Part shown: positions 47,450-58,400 of the stretch, one piece after another
Layout: the number at the start of each line of letters is the position of its first letter
How positions within the stretch are numbered: the stretch's first letter is position 1
From: Termitomyces sp. T153
Lineage: Eukaryota > Basidiomycota > Agaricomycetes > Agaricales > Lyophyllaceae
Assembly: GCA_018296165.2 (NCBI GenBank)
Contig: JACKQL020000022.1
Coordinates: 434,001-498,000 of the forward strand
Direction of reading: 5' to 3'
DNA length: 64,000 bases
Notes under the pieces: model-generated
What the model saw: only the letters and a program-made list of their open reading frames with translations
What the model was told of the DNA's origin: nothing
Database searches by the model: none
Made by a program: the position numbers and the translations under genes

Positions 47450-48825
47450 ATGGAACTCGCTCTTTCAATTAGTACAAATGCCCTCAAAGCGCCATTGACC
47501 ATTGAACAACTTGCGGTCTTCAATGTCCATCCGGATTCTGGTTTCATGCCACCCAAGGCACCTGTGGCACGTTTACCGTCTTCTTGGGAACCGTGGGAGA
47601 AAATTTTAGATGCTGCGGTCGCAGCGAGGCTTCAGCTAGGAGACAAGCTCGGTATCACTGAGGAGGAGAAGGCTACTTCAGAGTCATGGCGAGTGAATGT
47701 TCGTCGGGTACGGCACATTCTAGTCCGGACTTGACCCTGAGCAGAAGTAATGACGCTTTTGAATTGTAGATGCCTCTATTGTCGAGCACGAAGCTTCAGT
47801 CGTCGCGCATACTGCTTCGTCGAGCACACCTTGTACTGGCCTACATCATGCACTTCTATATCCAGTCCCTACCTCCAGATGCCCCTGTGATCATCCCTCG
47901 ACCACTCGCACTTCCTGTGCTTCGTATCTCGGCGAGCCTCGACATACCACCGCTCCTCACCTTCTCCGACACGGTGTTGTATAACTGGACGCACAGACAT
48001 CCGTCAACGAGTGTCCCCGCAATCGACAACCTTCGCATAAGAACGCTGTTCTCGGGTCTCATCGATGAGGAGGAATTTTACCTCTCTTCCGCACGTATCG
48101 AGCTTCGAGGCGTAAAAGCCCTTGAACTGATGCGTTCGACGATGGACGAAGTATTCATTAGAGACAAGACAGCAGTGTGTCGCATCACAGGATACTTGCA
48201 GGCCATGACCAGAATCATCAACGAGCTCAAAGTGCTACTGATGGACGTGCGCAGGATGTGTCGTCCAGAGCAGTATTACAACGAGGTACGACCGTGGTTC
48301 CGTGGCGAGGATTCAGATACAAATGGACGGAAATGGGTTTTTGAAGGCATAGAGGAAGATCCGTCCCTGAAGACACCAACGGAACTTTCGGGTCCAAGTG
48401 CAGGCCAGAGCTCACTGATCCATGTTCTAGATGTGTTTCTGGGCATCGATCACCAGTCGTCGCCTTCAGGAAAGCAATCTTTCATGACCCGCATGCAAAG
48501 GTACATGCCTCGAAACCACCGGCTTTTCCTGGATTACCTTATTTCGAACCCACAACCACTACGCATATTTGTGATGTCATCTGGAGACGATCGCCTCTGC
48601 GCAACATACAATTCAGCTGTGCTCGCGCTGAAGGAATTCCGAGATGCGCATATGATAATTGCGACTCTGTATATAGTGAATCCAGCGAGAAGAACAGCCA
48701 TGCTGGCCAAGACAAGGAATCAGAAGGACGGACAACCATTGTTAGGAACCGGAGGCACAAATCTAGTCAAGTTTCTCAAAGACACTAGAGCTCGTACATC
48801 TGCAGCGATGATAACTTATACGTAG
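47450..48825 (+). CDS. BNA2: Indoleamine 2,3-dioxygenase, 2 exons, 437 aa
   Basis: Cytosolic haem enzyme that oxidises L-tryptophan to N-formylkynurenine, the first step of the kynurenine route to NAD. Exons are 47450-47707 and 47770-48825; the 62 nt intron has GTACGG and TTGTAG ends and the junction is in frame. Family blocks are all present: HLVLAYIMHFYIQSLPP, VRPWFRGEDSD followed by WVFEGIEE, GPSAGQSSLIHVLDVFLGIDH, FMTRMQRYMPRNHRLFLDYL, and FRDAHMIIATLYI with the haem-ligand His at about residue 380. GTGGTNLVKFLKDTR closes the catalytic domain. Length is normal for fungal enzymes and no lesions are seen. ATGs at 47434-47445 open a 13-codon overlapping frame, which matters only if transcription starts upstream of them. 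Confidence 0.93.
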
Positions 48826-49049
48826 AGATATATATATGCCGATCCCGACAGCGTCGTGTAAAGTAAAATTTTGTTCGTGAAGCAGACAATTTTGCAAAGT
48901 CATCTAGCCGAAACTGAGTCGGAGGGATGTGTTGAGTGAACGAACGATAGAACGACCCTGAAGTATGAATTAACTGAAAATAGTTAACTCAATGACTAGA
49001 AAAAAGGACAGGGCGAAATTTGATAGCAAATCTTTCGAAGAGGTGCCCT
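48826..49049. other. Spacer between two convergent genes
   Basis: Presumed 3' ends of the dioxygenase gene and of the minus-strand gene; nothing else seen. Confidence 0.4.
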
Positions 49050-49871
49050 TCACAGACCCCTGAGTCTCTTTGTTCTCCTCGGTGTGCCCACTTTGTCGGG
49101 AATTTCTTCTGTGTCAGACATTGGTACAGAGTTTCGAAGTCGTTTAGACGTCCTCCTGGCGCTTGAAATGTTCTCGCTATCACGTAGTTCAGGTTCACGT
49201 CTCCGTCCAGACTGACGAAGATTTTTGCGGGTTTCCTTTGCGACCGAGAATGACGAGGTACGTTCCACTAGGGTAGAAGGTACATCTGGCGGAAGAACGG
49301 GTTTCTCAATGCCTTCCGTAATCTTTAGCACAGCCGCGGAAAACTCTGGGAGCAAGTCGAAACAATCCATGAAGTGCTTCGTAGATCTCTGCGGAGTGGA
49401 ACCTGCAGGGAAATATATCTTGATACAGTACAGGGTGTCCAAATCGCGCCCTTCGGAGGATGATGGACTTCACGATGGCGGTAAAACCGCACTGTTTCAT
49501 CAGATGGCCAAACTCTTTCTCGAACAAGGGAACATAGGAATCCAGACGACGCGAATGAGGAGGAGGAAAGATGGTCAGAGGGATGGATGGATTTGTAACC
49601 CACACTGGTGTCAAGCTTGGATCGTCTGCATTTTTGGCAAGATCAGAGAAACTGTATATTAGTAAGACAGTTAACTTGTCAGTTGAACTGTGTTGAATCA
49701 CAACAGAACTCGCCGCCGCACAGTATCCTTCATAACTGCCACTCGGGCGTACTCGAGCCATTCCTCTGCTTCTTTGTCCAGGCTTCTCTCAGGCTTGCTC
49801 CTGATTTGTTCTATACAAGCTTCAAAAAGTGCAGCTACCTGTGTCAAATCCGAGAGAGATGCTGATACCAT
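49050..49871 (-). CDS. Unidentified spliced gene, basic C-terminus
   Basis: I do not recognise this protein. A plausible start is at 49871, with an acidic helical N-terminus (VAALFEACIEQIRSKPE, EWLEYARVAVMKDTVRRR). An intron ending CTAATATACAG follows, then SDLAKNADDPSLTPVWVTNPS and RRLDSYVPLFEK. A further intron (GTTTGG donor, CGTGAAG acceptor) would bring in frame DLDTLYCIKIYFPAG and KHFMDCFDLLPEF. The C-terminus is rich in Arg/Lys (TRKNLRQSGRRRE, RRTKRLRGL), suggesting nuclear location. Normal CpG content and frames that join across introns argue for a real gene. The exact splice sites are uncertain. Confidence 0.5.
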
Positions 49872-50015
49872 GTCAAGTGAGCTGTAGCTCTGAGAGAAAA
49901 TTCATTTTTAGACTCACAGCTGCAGTCGTACTGAGAAAAATTTGTGATTAGTAATGTGGCAATAAGATTTGATCATGATATAATGGACTTACAAGATACA
50001 CCAACCAATTTCAAC

Positions 50016-50681
50016 TGGTTAGCAACTGTAACGGTAGACTACCTATTGAGGCAGCGCACGGTCACACTAGTTAGCCTCGCGGTATGGAACTGGTTTAAGT
50101 CCTATTTATTGCCAGGACTGCCCTTCTACAACTATTCCTATCTTCTTTATATAGCTAGGGGTCATCGGGGGGACTCGGAATATAACTGAATAGGGCGACG
50201 AAAGTATAGTAAGTTTTCAGGTAGAGAGTTCTGGCTATCACCAAGCCCGGAAAGTGACGTAGATGTCACGCAAGCGCTACATACGCCCTGCAAGTCGGAT
50301 AGCGAGAAGCATACGGCTTTTATAAGTATTAGAGTAGAGTAGAAAACAAAACAAACTTTGGGATCGAATGATACTCGTTAAGCAGTGCCGGCCTGGCACT
50401 GTGAACCGATCTAGTGACGGAAAAAGAAGACAATCCCTCAGAGCCGTCCACAAGATGGAGGAAACAACTGATATTGACGCGTACCTAGTGACGGAAAAAG
50501 AAGACAACTAAGTAGTACGCGTCAGTAAGTAAGTATAGTAGTGAAAAGAAAACACTTACTCCCTCAGAGCCGTCCACAAGATGGAGGAAACAACTGAGGG
50601 AGTAGTGTGACAGAGACACGAAGTGTAACACTAATAACACGTGATCGAGTAGGAGCTGACTATTGACCTATAGGGCTAACA
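50016..50681 (-). repeat. copia-3 3' LTR (minus orientation), limits inferred
   Basis: About 666 bp from TGGTTAGCAACTG to GGGCTAACA on the plus strand. It follows the copia-3 coding end and the purine tract TGATGGGGTTG on the minus strand, and holds an inverted TATA box (TATATAGC near 50150). Inside, CTAGTGACGGAAAAAGAAGA and CCCTCAGAGCCGTCCACAAG each occur twice. The 5' LTR lies outside the window. Confidence 0.6.
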
Positions 50682-50723
50682 CAACCCCATCAGCGACGAA
50701 GAGAGTACGTGTGAATAAGGAAA

Positions 50724-51882
50724 TCATAAACGAGAAACGAGTCCAAGTGCAGGTACGAACTTGTAGTGTAAAGCTTTCGGTAGAGCCTTTGTTAAGATAT
50801 CAGCGATCATGTCCGACGTTGAAATCCAAGAAGTCGAGAAGGAACCAGTCTTTAATTGATCACGTATGAAGTGATAGCGTATGTCTATATGTTTTGATCT
50901 TGACGTCGTAGAGTCCGAATTCGCAATGTCAAGAGCACTCTTGTTGTCACAGAAAATTTGTAGAGGTCGAGGAACAGGAAGGTCAAGAGAAGTAAGTAGA
51001 AACCTGATGGAAATTGCTTCACGAATTGCATGAGATAATGCCATATATTCGGCCTCTGTTGACGATAACGCAACCGTTTTCTGTTTCGTCGAAGACCAAG
51101 ATACTAGGCTCGAGTAGAGGAAGAAGGCATATCCTGAGACACTTCGTCGAGTATCTGTATCCGAGGCCCAATCTGCATCAACAACCCCAAAATCTGCTGG
51201 CAGTATCAATCTCGTAGGTGGATCTGGTGACGGATGTGTGAAATTGTATTCCAATGCATAATCTCGCGTCCCGGATATGTATCGTAATACACGTTTTGCC
51301 ACAAGTAAGTGAGCTCGAGTCGGGTTAGAATTATATTGCCCCAGTGACATCGCTGTGAATGCTAGATCCGGTCGCGTACAAAGACTGAGATATAAGATCG
51401 ATCCAACTAGACGTTGATAGTGAACAGTGATTTCTTCATCAGGCACATCGGGTATCGAGTTAGGAGGAGGATCAGGCAGATCATGAATATTGCCATGAAG
51501 CGGAAGCGAGAGAGGTGATGCATCAAGCAGTTTATACATGGTGAGTAAGTCCAAAATGAACCCTTTCTGTGATAACCATAGTTTCCTGTTTTCCCGATCT
51601 CGATCAACCCAAATGCCCAGATAAAGACTTATTGGACCTGTATCTTTGACTTCGAAGTGTTTGTTGAGTTCAGCTATGATCCAATTGTACAGTGGAATTT
51701 AGTTCGTGGCATTAAGACCGTCGTCGACATGGATGCAAATCACGATTGGAAGCTCGCTATGATTTTCCAGCATGGGTATCGATGAGTGAGGAGGAGATGT
51801 GAAACGACCGAAGAATACTCCGTGATCCACGTTGCATCTAGTTAAACCTAAAGCCTCTAGTTTTTCACGCAAAACTGCATAC
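50724..51882 (-). pseudogene. copia-3 Pol, C-terminal part (reverse transcriptase end, RNase H)
   Basis: Minus strand. The reverse transcriptase palm ends with CIHVDDGLNATN, then a TAA stop near 51699. After that RLVGSILYLSLCTRPDLAF, VDADWASDTDTRRSVSGYAF, SSTEAEYMALSHAIREA and CDNKSALDIANS define the copia RNase H. It ends with STSDMIADILTKALPKALHY. It is the continuation of 61835-64000; gypsy-C separates the two parts. Confidence 0.9.
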
Positions 51883-52773
51883 TGATACGCCTGTCTCGAG
51901 TACGAGACAGGTTGAATATACTTAAAAGAAAGATAAGGAAATACCATTCAAAACAAGCTGAAAACCGTAAGCTTGGGTAAATGTCGAAAACTGTAGACAT
52001 AAAAACCTTACCTAGTATAAAAAGAATAGCACCAAAGAACCCAAGAAAGCACGCATTGAACGACGCCAACAGGACCTATGACGTCGAGAACAGCTGGTCA
52101 CGCATGTGATCAACGATCAATGGCTGTGCTCGGCAAAAACCGGCTAGAACAGCTAACCGATGCCGAGGACAGCCATAGACGTCTGAATGCATGGCAAAAA
52201 CCCTGCCTCCCCTCGACACCGCACGCCAGACCGTCCAGAGACCAGACCTAGCCACCATACAAACTACGCGGAGCCTGCTAAGAGAGGAGTGGAAAAAGAA
52301 AAAGAATGAGAAAAAGAGGTCGGACAAACGGATAACCGAATAACGCCGACCCAGCACGTCATCGCAAACGGCCAGCCAATAACGGAGAAAGGCCAAGAAA
52401 AACCACGCGGTACACCTATGGGCGCGTATGAAAAGGAGCCGGGTCCGTGCGCGTACAACGACCTATAAAAAGGAGAGCAGGATTGGGGGAGAGGGCAAGC
52501 AACGACGTACCACGGCTCGGCTAGCCCCAGGGAGCAGCTAACTTAGGCTTACGAGTATTTAGTTGGTTCGGGTTTTTATTTATATATATATATTTGAGCC
52601 CATTCAAAAGTTCGAGACCGTCTCAACTAGCGAATAAATCAATTTAATTATTATCTACGACCATAAATGTCTAAGTGAGCTTTCGTGTAACCTAAGCCTC
52701 CAAACTCTGTGAGAGTAAAGTTTGATCCGTTGATCCGATCAATTGACGACATCAAAACTTACATTTCGCATCA
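51883..52773 (+). repeat. gypsy-C 5' LTR
   Basis: 891 bp, TGATACGCCTG to TTTCGCATCA. TATAAAA at 52464-52470. Most differences from the 3' copy are C/T or G/A at CpG sites, with the 5' copy usually keeping the CpG. Confidence 0.95.
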
Positions 52774-52775
52774 TC

Positions 52776-52791
52776 TGGAGCCCACCGCGAG
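52776..52791 (+). promoter_or_regulatory. gypsy-C primer-binding site
   Basis: TGGAGCCCACCGCGAG, two bases after the LTR, is the complement of a tRNA 3' end finishing in CCA. I could not assign the tRNA. Confidence 0.6.
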
Positions 52792-52911
52792 GGGCTTTTG
52801 TTGCACAAAAACTTACTTTTGGATTTCCTTGAGGAAGTCCAACCCTTGTGAAACATTAGTTTTGCACCACCTGGGTCTTGGCCCAAAACACCTGAAGTTA
52901 TTGCAACCAAG

Positions 52912-54384
52912 GTGAAAAACTCTGTTACATTAAGGAAAAGAGAAACTAGGACCAATAGCAGTGGTTCAAAATCCTTTTTGCCTGACCCTGAAACCTTACT
53001 CAGAAAGAGAAAACTTCGGACTGAGAAAGTAATTTCAAGCTCACCAAAAGAACTGTACCCTACTACTCAACCAGTTTCTACTGCCTCAATTATGGAGCAA
53101 AATATCAGATATAAACTACCACTGCCTGACAGCAGGGATGCACCTAAGTTTAAGCACACTGAGCCCTCTGAGGTTCGTCGCTTTTTGCAAAGGATGATCT
53201 CTCTGTTTGAGCATGCTGGGATCCATGGAGATAAAGAAAGGAAAAAGAGAATCTTGGAGTATGTGGATGCTCAGACTGAACAGGAATGGCTGGGCTTTGA
53301 TTCCTTTGGAGATGACTATACTTGGTCTGCTTTTGAGAAAGAGATCAAGGAGTCTTATCCAGAAGCAGTGGATGACACAGGTAGTGTTGCCAACCTGGAC
53401 AGAATCTGCAGAGAACATGCCAGACTTAGTAGGAATGACACTACAGAAATCCATTCTCTAATAAGGAAATTTAGAGCTGAGGCTAAGAAGCTGGCTAATG
53501 TCACTGGGAATGGGTCCCTAGTAGACAAATTCCTGGGATGCTTTACACCAGCTTTTGGAGATGTGATTGAGGAGAGGTTGATCAGTAGATATGGCCACTA
53601 CAAAGACCCTGCTAGGAATAGGCACAAGGACAACAAATATGACCTATCAGAAGTGCTAACAGTAGTGGGGACCTTGATAGATGGTGCTACTGTAAGGAGC
53701 CCTAGAGAGGAAAGAGTAGAGAAAATGGAAACTAGTAGGGGAAACATTAAGGAGGAGGAAGTGGAGGAGAAAATGGCTCATCTCCAAGATACTGTGGTTA
53801 CCATTGGGAAACAAATAGGGAGCATCCAGAGTACCATGCAAGCTTTGCAAGCTGGTCAGTTGGACATGCGCAATACCTTCTTAAATACCAAAGGGAACCA
53901 AGGTATAAGGACAGAAGGGCCTCCTACATTTCCAACTTCTGGAAGAAGTGGTGTTACTTGCTTCTATTGTTGGCAAACTGGGCATAGAATTTCAGAGTGT
54001 GAAGTCATCAAGGGAGATGTACAAAAAGGATGGATCATCCTACTGGAAGGGAGAGCCAGGCTACCTAATGGTGCTCCTTTACCTAGGGATCCTGCTGGTA
54101 TATCTCCTCATGCTAGACTAGCACAAGTACATGATAAGCAGGTGAACATGTACTTTGGATGGCCAGAAGATGACCCTCCAGAGACAGTCACTTACTCTAC
54201 CTATGTGAACTCTGCTAGAGATACAAGGGATGACATGCTAGAGCGCCTTCAATATAAGGAGTCAGATTGCTTGGGAGACTTGGAGAAAGGTTTCAATAAA
54301 ATGGCTGAGATGCTCAGTGTGTTGATCAACACCAGAAACACAGCCAGCCCTGAGGGACAGAAATCTTCCTCTAAGGATTTTTAA
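52912..54384 (+). CDS. gypsy-C Gag polyprotein
   Basis: The frame is open from 52852; the first ATG is at 53092, giving 430 residues, so either that ATG is used or an upstream exon or start exists. A retrotransposon Gag/capsid region spans roughly 53150-53600 (VRRFLQRMISLFEHAGIHGD, EQEWLGFDSFGDDYTWSAFE, LVDKFLGCFTPAFGDVIEERL). A CCHC knuckle CFYCWQTGHRISEC is at 53959-54000. The frame ends in TTT TAA; the downstream protease frame is one back and open across this stop. Confidence 0.85.
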   Translation: MKNSVTLRKRETRTNSSGSKSFLPDPETLLRKRKLRTEKVISSSPKELYPTTQPVSTASIMEQNIRYKLPLPDSRDAPKFKHTEPSEVRRFLQRMISLFEHAGIHGDKERKKRILEYVDAQTEQEWLGFDSFGDDYTWSAFEKEIKESYPEAVDDTGSVANLDRICREHARLSRNDTTEIHSLIRKFRAEAKKLANVTGNGSLVDKFLGCFTPAFGDVIEERLISRYGHYKDPARNRHKDNKYDLSEVLTVVGTLIDGATVRSPREERVEKMETSRGNIKEEEVEEKMAHLQDTVVTIGKQIGSIQSTMQALQAGQLDMRNTFLNTKGNQGIRTEGPPTFPTSGRSGVTCFYCWQTGHRISECEVIKGDVQKGWIILLEGRARLPNGAPLPRDPAGISPHARLAQVHDKQVNMYFGWPEDDPPETVTYSTYVNSARDTRDDMLERLQYKESDCLGDLEKGFNKMAEMLSVLINTRNTASPEGQKSSSKDF

Positions 54385-54392
54385 ATAGCTCA

Positions 54393-55421
54393 ATGAAGGC
54401 AATCAGGAAAGAGGCATCTCAACCAGGAGTATCCTCATTGCCAGAGAGAACCCCTGAAAACCCCTGGAAAGAAAAGCTAACTCTGGTGATTCCACCTAGA
54501 GTTGCACCAAAACTGGACCTACCTTTTGAGAAGGTTCCAGCCCTCAATGAGGGACCAGACTTGCCAGTGCAGGACACTGTTAAAAGTTCCTTAACAGGAA
54601 CAAAGAGGAAGGAGTGGGATAGGACCATTGATAAACTCTGGGAGGCTACTGTACCTTTCAGTACTGGAGAACTGTTAGATGTGGCTCCTGGATTAAGAGA
54701 GGCAATGATACAAAAATTGACTCTCAAATCAGGGACTCAGTCTAGGGATCCTAATATCTCAAGAGTAGCAGTTCAACAGCAGACTGTAAGGGAAAAGAAA
54801 CCACCTGACAAAGTAGATGTCAATGACCTACCAATGGCAACCTATTTCATTGCAGATGGAACACAGGATGATTTGCCTACTGGTGCAGTAGTGCATCAGG
54901 ATTGTGTAGCCACTTACTTGGAAAATATCCCTCCAGGAGAAAAGCCAGTAGTGGTGTATGTGGCAAGAGATTTGCAAGTGTTGAGATCCTTGAACCCCAT
55001 TGTCAATCAGAGGGGACAAGTAGAGACAATTCTAGATAGTGGTTCTCAGATAGTCTGTATGGCACTAGATGAGGCACTTTGTTTAGGATTGACTTGGGAT
55101 CCAGACATATGCTTAAGGATGGAGAGTGCCAACAGTCAAGTGAATACATCAGTTGGTTTAGCCAAAAATGTGCCATTTACTTTTGCTGAAGGCTTCACCA
55201 TTTATCTACAAGTGCATATCTTTGTCAAGCCAGCTTATACTGTCTTGTTGGGTCGTCCATTTGACACACTGACAGAGAGCAACATACAAAACCTTCAAGA
55301 TGGCAGTGCCATCATAACTATCAGAGATCCTAATACTGGTCGCCGGACAGCCCTGCCCACTCTTCAAAGAGGGAAGGTGCCAAAGGCAGGTGTTGGAGGA
55401 GATAGTGATCCAGAATTTTAA
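54393..55421 (+). CDS. gypsy-C aspartic protease ORF
   Basis: 342 codons from ATG 54393, eight nt after the Gag stop. The first half is linker-like. The C-terminal part is a retropepsin: ETILDSGSQIVCMAL with the catalytic DSG at 55035-55043, and YTVLLGRPFD near 55250 as the closing segment. It matures the Gag and Pol products. The stop context (TTT TAA AT) is the same as at the end of Gag, and the Pol frame is again one base back and open from 55409. Confidence 0.85.
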   Translation: MKAIRKEASQPGVSSLPERTPENPWKEKLTLVIPPRVAPKLDLPFEKVPALNEGPDLPVQDTVKSSLTGTKRKEWDRTIDKLWEATVPFSTGELLDVAPGLREAMIQKLTLKSGTQSRDPNISRVAVQQQTVREKKPPDKVDVNDLPMATYFIADGTQDDLPTGAVVHQDCVATYLENIPPGEKPVVVYVARDLQVLRSLNPIVNQRGQVETILDSGSQIVCMALDEALCLGLTWDPDICLRMESANSQVNTSVGLAKNVPFTFAEGFTIYLQVHIFVKPAYTVLLGRPFDTLTESNIQNLQDGSAIITIRDPNTGRRTALPTLQRGKVPKAGVGGDSDPEF

Positions 55422-55462
55422 ATCTCAATGATCTGGTCAGTGACCAGGGAGAGGTGGCAGTA

Positions 55463-58400
55463 ATGTTAGGGGAGAAGGAGAATGGTGAAGTAATAGTGAC
55501 TGGATACACTATAAATCATAGTGGATTCAAGACCCTGGAGTTGAGAGATGTGTATCTGCAGGCCTTTGCTGCAGAGGGAGATATGAGAGGCAGAGATGAG
55601 AAGACATTAGCAGCCTATCTAAATAAGCAGCTGTGTCAGATACCAGAGGAGTTAGAGGAGGTCTTAGTACAGCAGGAAAGCCTAGAGCTAGAAGCAGGGG
55701 TAGGGGAAACTGCACAAGTATTCTCTAAGAAATACAAACCTGTTGCTAGAAAGGTGAGACCTGTACTAGGAACCTCTCCTGAGGAGTTTAGAATTGAAAG
55801 GTGTATCACTGGAGATCCACTAGCAGACATACCACAGTTGGACCCAAACCCACCTGAGTTCAAACCCACAGGGAGGTACACTGCTGAGTGCAAGGAAATC
55901 ATTGACCAAGTACATGGTGATGGTTTCTTATGGCCAGAGGAGATGAAGGCAGTACATCATCTAATGATGCTACAGGATGAGGCTTTTGCATGGGATGATT
56001 CTCAAAGAGGTAGGCTCAAGGAGGAATTCTTCCCTCCTGTAGTAATGCCAGTAATTCCTCACACCCCCTGGGTATTGAAGAACATTCCCATTGCTCCTGG
56101 ACTTAGAGATAAAATCTGCCAGATGATAAAGCAGAAAATTGAGGCAGGAGTATATGAGCCATCCAACTCTTCATACAGATCCCAGTGGTTCACAGTATTG
56201 AAGAAGGATGGTGAGAGTTTGAGGATAGTTCACAGCTTGGAACCTTTAAACAAGGTGACCATAGCACATTCTGGGTTGCCACCAGCAACTGAAGAGTTAG
56301 CTAGTCACTTTGCTGGCAGAGCTTGTGGAGGAATCTTTGACTTGTATGTGGGATATGATGAGAGAGTGTTGGATGTGAAGTCTAGGGACTATACCACCTT
56401 CCAGACACCCTTTGGTGCTCTAAGGTTGGTAACTCTGCCAATGGGCTGGACAAATTCAGTACCAATCTTTCATGATGACATTACCTTCATCTTGAAAGAT
56501 GAGATACCTCATGTAACTTGGCCATATATTGATGATGTGCCAATCAGAGGTCCACCTCATAGGTATGAGTTGCCAGATGGAGGCTATGAAGTTATCCCAG
56601 AAAACCCAGGCATTAGGAGGTTTGTATGGGAACATCTGCAAAATGTAAACAGAGTGTTACAAAGAATCAAATATGCTGGAGGAACTTTCTCTGGGAAAAA
56701 GTCAGTAGTCTGTGCAGATGAGATTGTAGTGGTTGGACACAGGTGTTCCTATGAGGGACAGAAACCTGAGACCAAGCGGTTGGCCATTGTTATGGGGTGG
56801 GGTGATTGCCAGGACAAGTCAGATGTCAGAGCTTTCCTAGGTACTTGTGGTACCTTTAGGATGTTCATTAAAGACTATGCTAAAGTGGCTGCACCTATCA
56901 ACAAATTGACTCAAAACCACACACCATTTGTTTGGGGTGAGGAACAGCAGTCAGCAATGGCTCAGTTGAAAAAGTTGCTAGCTGAAAGTGCACCTCTAAA
57001 ACCACTTGACTATGAGTCAGGAGGGGCAGTGGTCCTATCAGTTGACACTTCTTGGATGGCAGTGGGCTTTGGAATATTCCAGGAAGCTCCAGGCAATCCT
57101 AAACAACACACTTGTGCTAAGCTGGGATCCATCACCATGGATGAGAGGGAGGCAAGATTCTCACAACCTAAAAGAGAACTCTATGGTTTGATGAGAGCCT
57201 TGCAAGCTAATAAGTATTGGCAAGTTGGTTGTAGGAAGCTTGTAGTGGAGACAGATGCCAAGTATTCAAAGGGAATGCTAAGCAATCCTGGAGTAGGACC
57301 TAATGCCACCATCATGAGATGGATTGAGGATGTACTACTCTATCATTTTACTTTGAGGCATGTGCCAGGAGAAACCTTTAGTGTTGATGGTCTGTCTAGG
57401 AGGCTCAAGTGGCCAGGAGATGAGGAGTACCCACCTGTTAATCCAGAGTTGGTGGACAACCCAAAGACTATGCACTTTGAATATCCAGATAAAACCAACA
57501 ATGAACTAGGATGGGAGGATTGGGAGCCCTTAGCACTTGAAGAGTTTGCAGATCAAATTAACACTAGAGGTGGCTATCTACATACAGTAGCCATTGAAGT
57601 ATCAGATTTTGAACAAGAACTTGATAGAGCAAGGTCTCAAGAGATGGAACTTAGGAAGGCAGTTCTAAGTCAGCAGCAGACATCTAGAGTAGATCCTGTT
57701 GCAGTACTATCTCTCTCTCAGCCTCTGTTACCCACAGAAGGTACTGAGGAAGAAAAGGAAGCAGACTTACAAGCCTACTTAGAACATAGGAAGGGTAGTG
57801 AGAGTGAACAGTGGGATGACTTGCTACCAATTGTACAAAGCTGGCTACAAGACCCAAGCAAAGAACCTGAAAGTTTGAAGGGTTGGGACCCAGACAAGTT
57901 CAAAAGGTTTGCAAGACAGTTCTTCTTTGACCAAAAGGGGAGACTGTACAAGCGCAATCATGAGGCTAGGCATAAGCTAGTGGTCAATATTGATAAGCGA
58001 ATATTCATGCTTAAATCAGCCCATGATGCCTTAGGGCATAGAGGGACTTATGCAACCAAAATGTTAATACAAGAACAATTTTGGTGGCCAGGGATTGATG
58101 GAGATGTACAGTGGTATGTTGGGACTTGTCACAACTGTCAGATACGTCAGAAGACAGTTGTAAACAGAGCTCCCACAGTAACCTATACACCCTCTATCTT
58201 CCAAACAATTCACATTGATACCATGCACATGACTCCAGCTTCAAATGGCTGCAAGTATATTGTCCATGGTAGGTGTGCATTGTCTTCATGGATGGAAGGG
58301 AGGCCTCTGCGCAAAGAAAACCATAAAACAATTGGTCAATGGTTGTTTGAGGATGTGATTTGTCGCTGGGGTTGCATTGCAGGGATCATCACTGATAATG

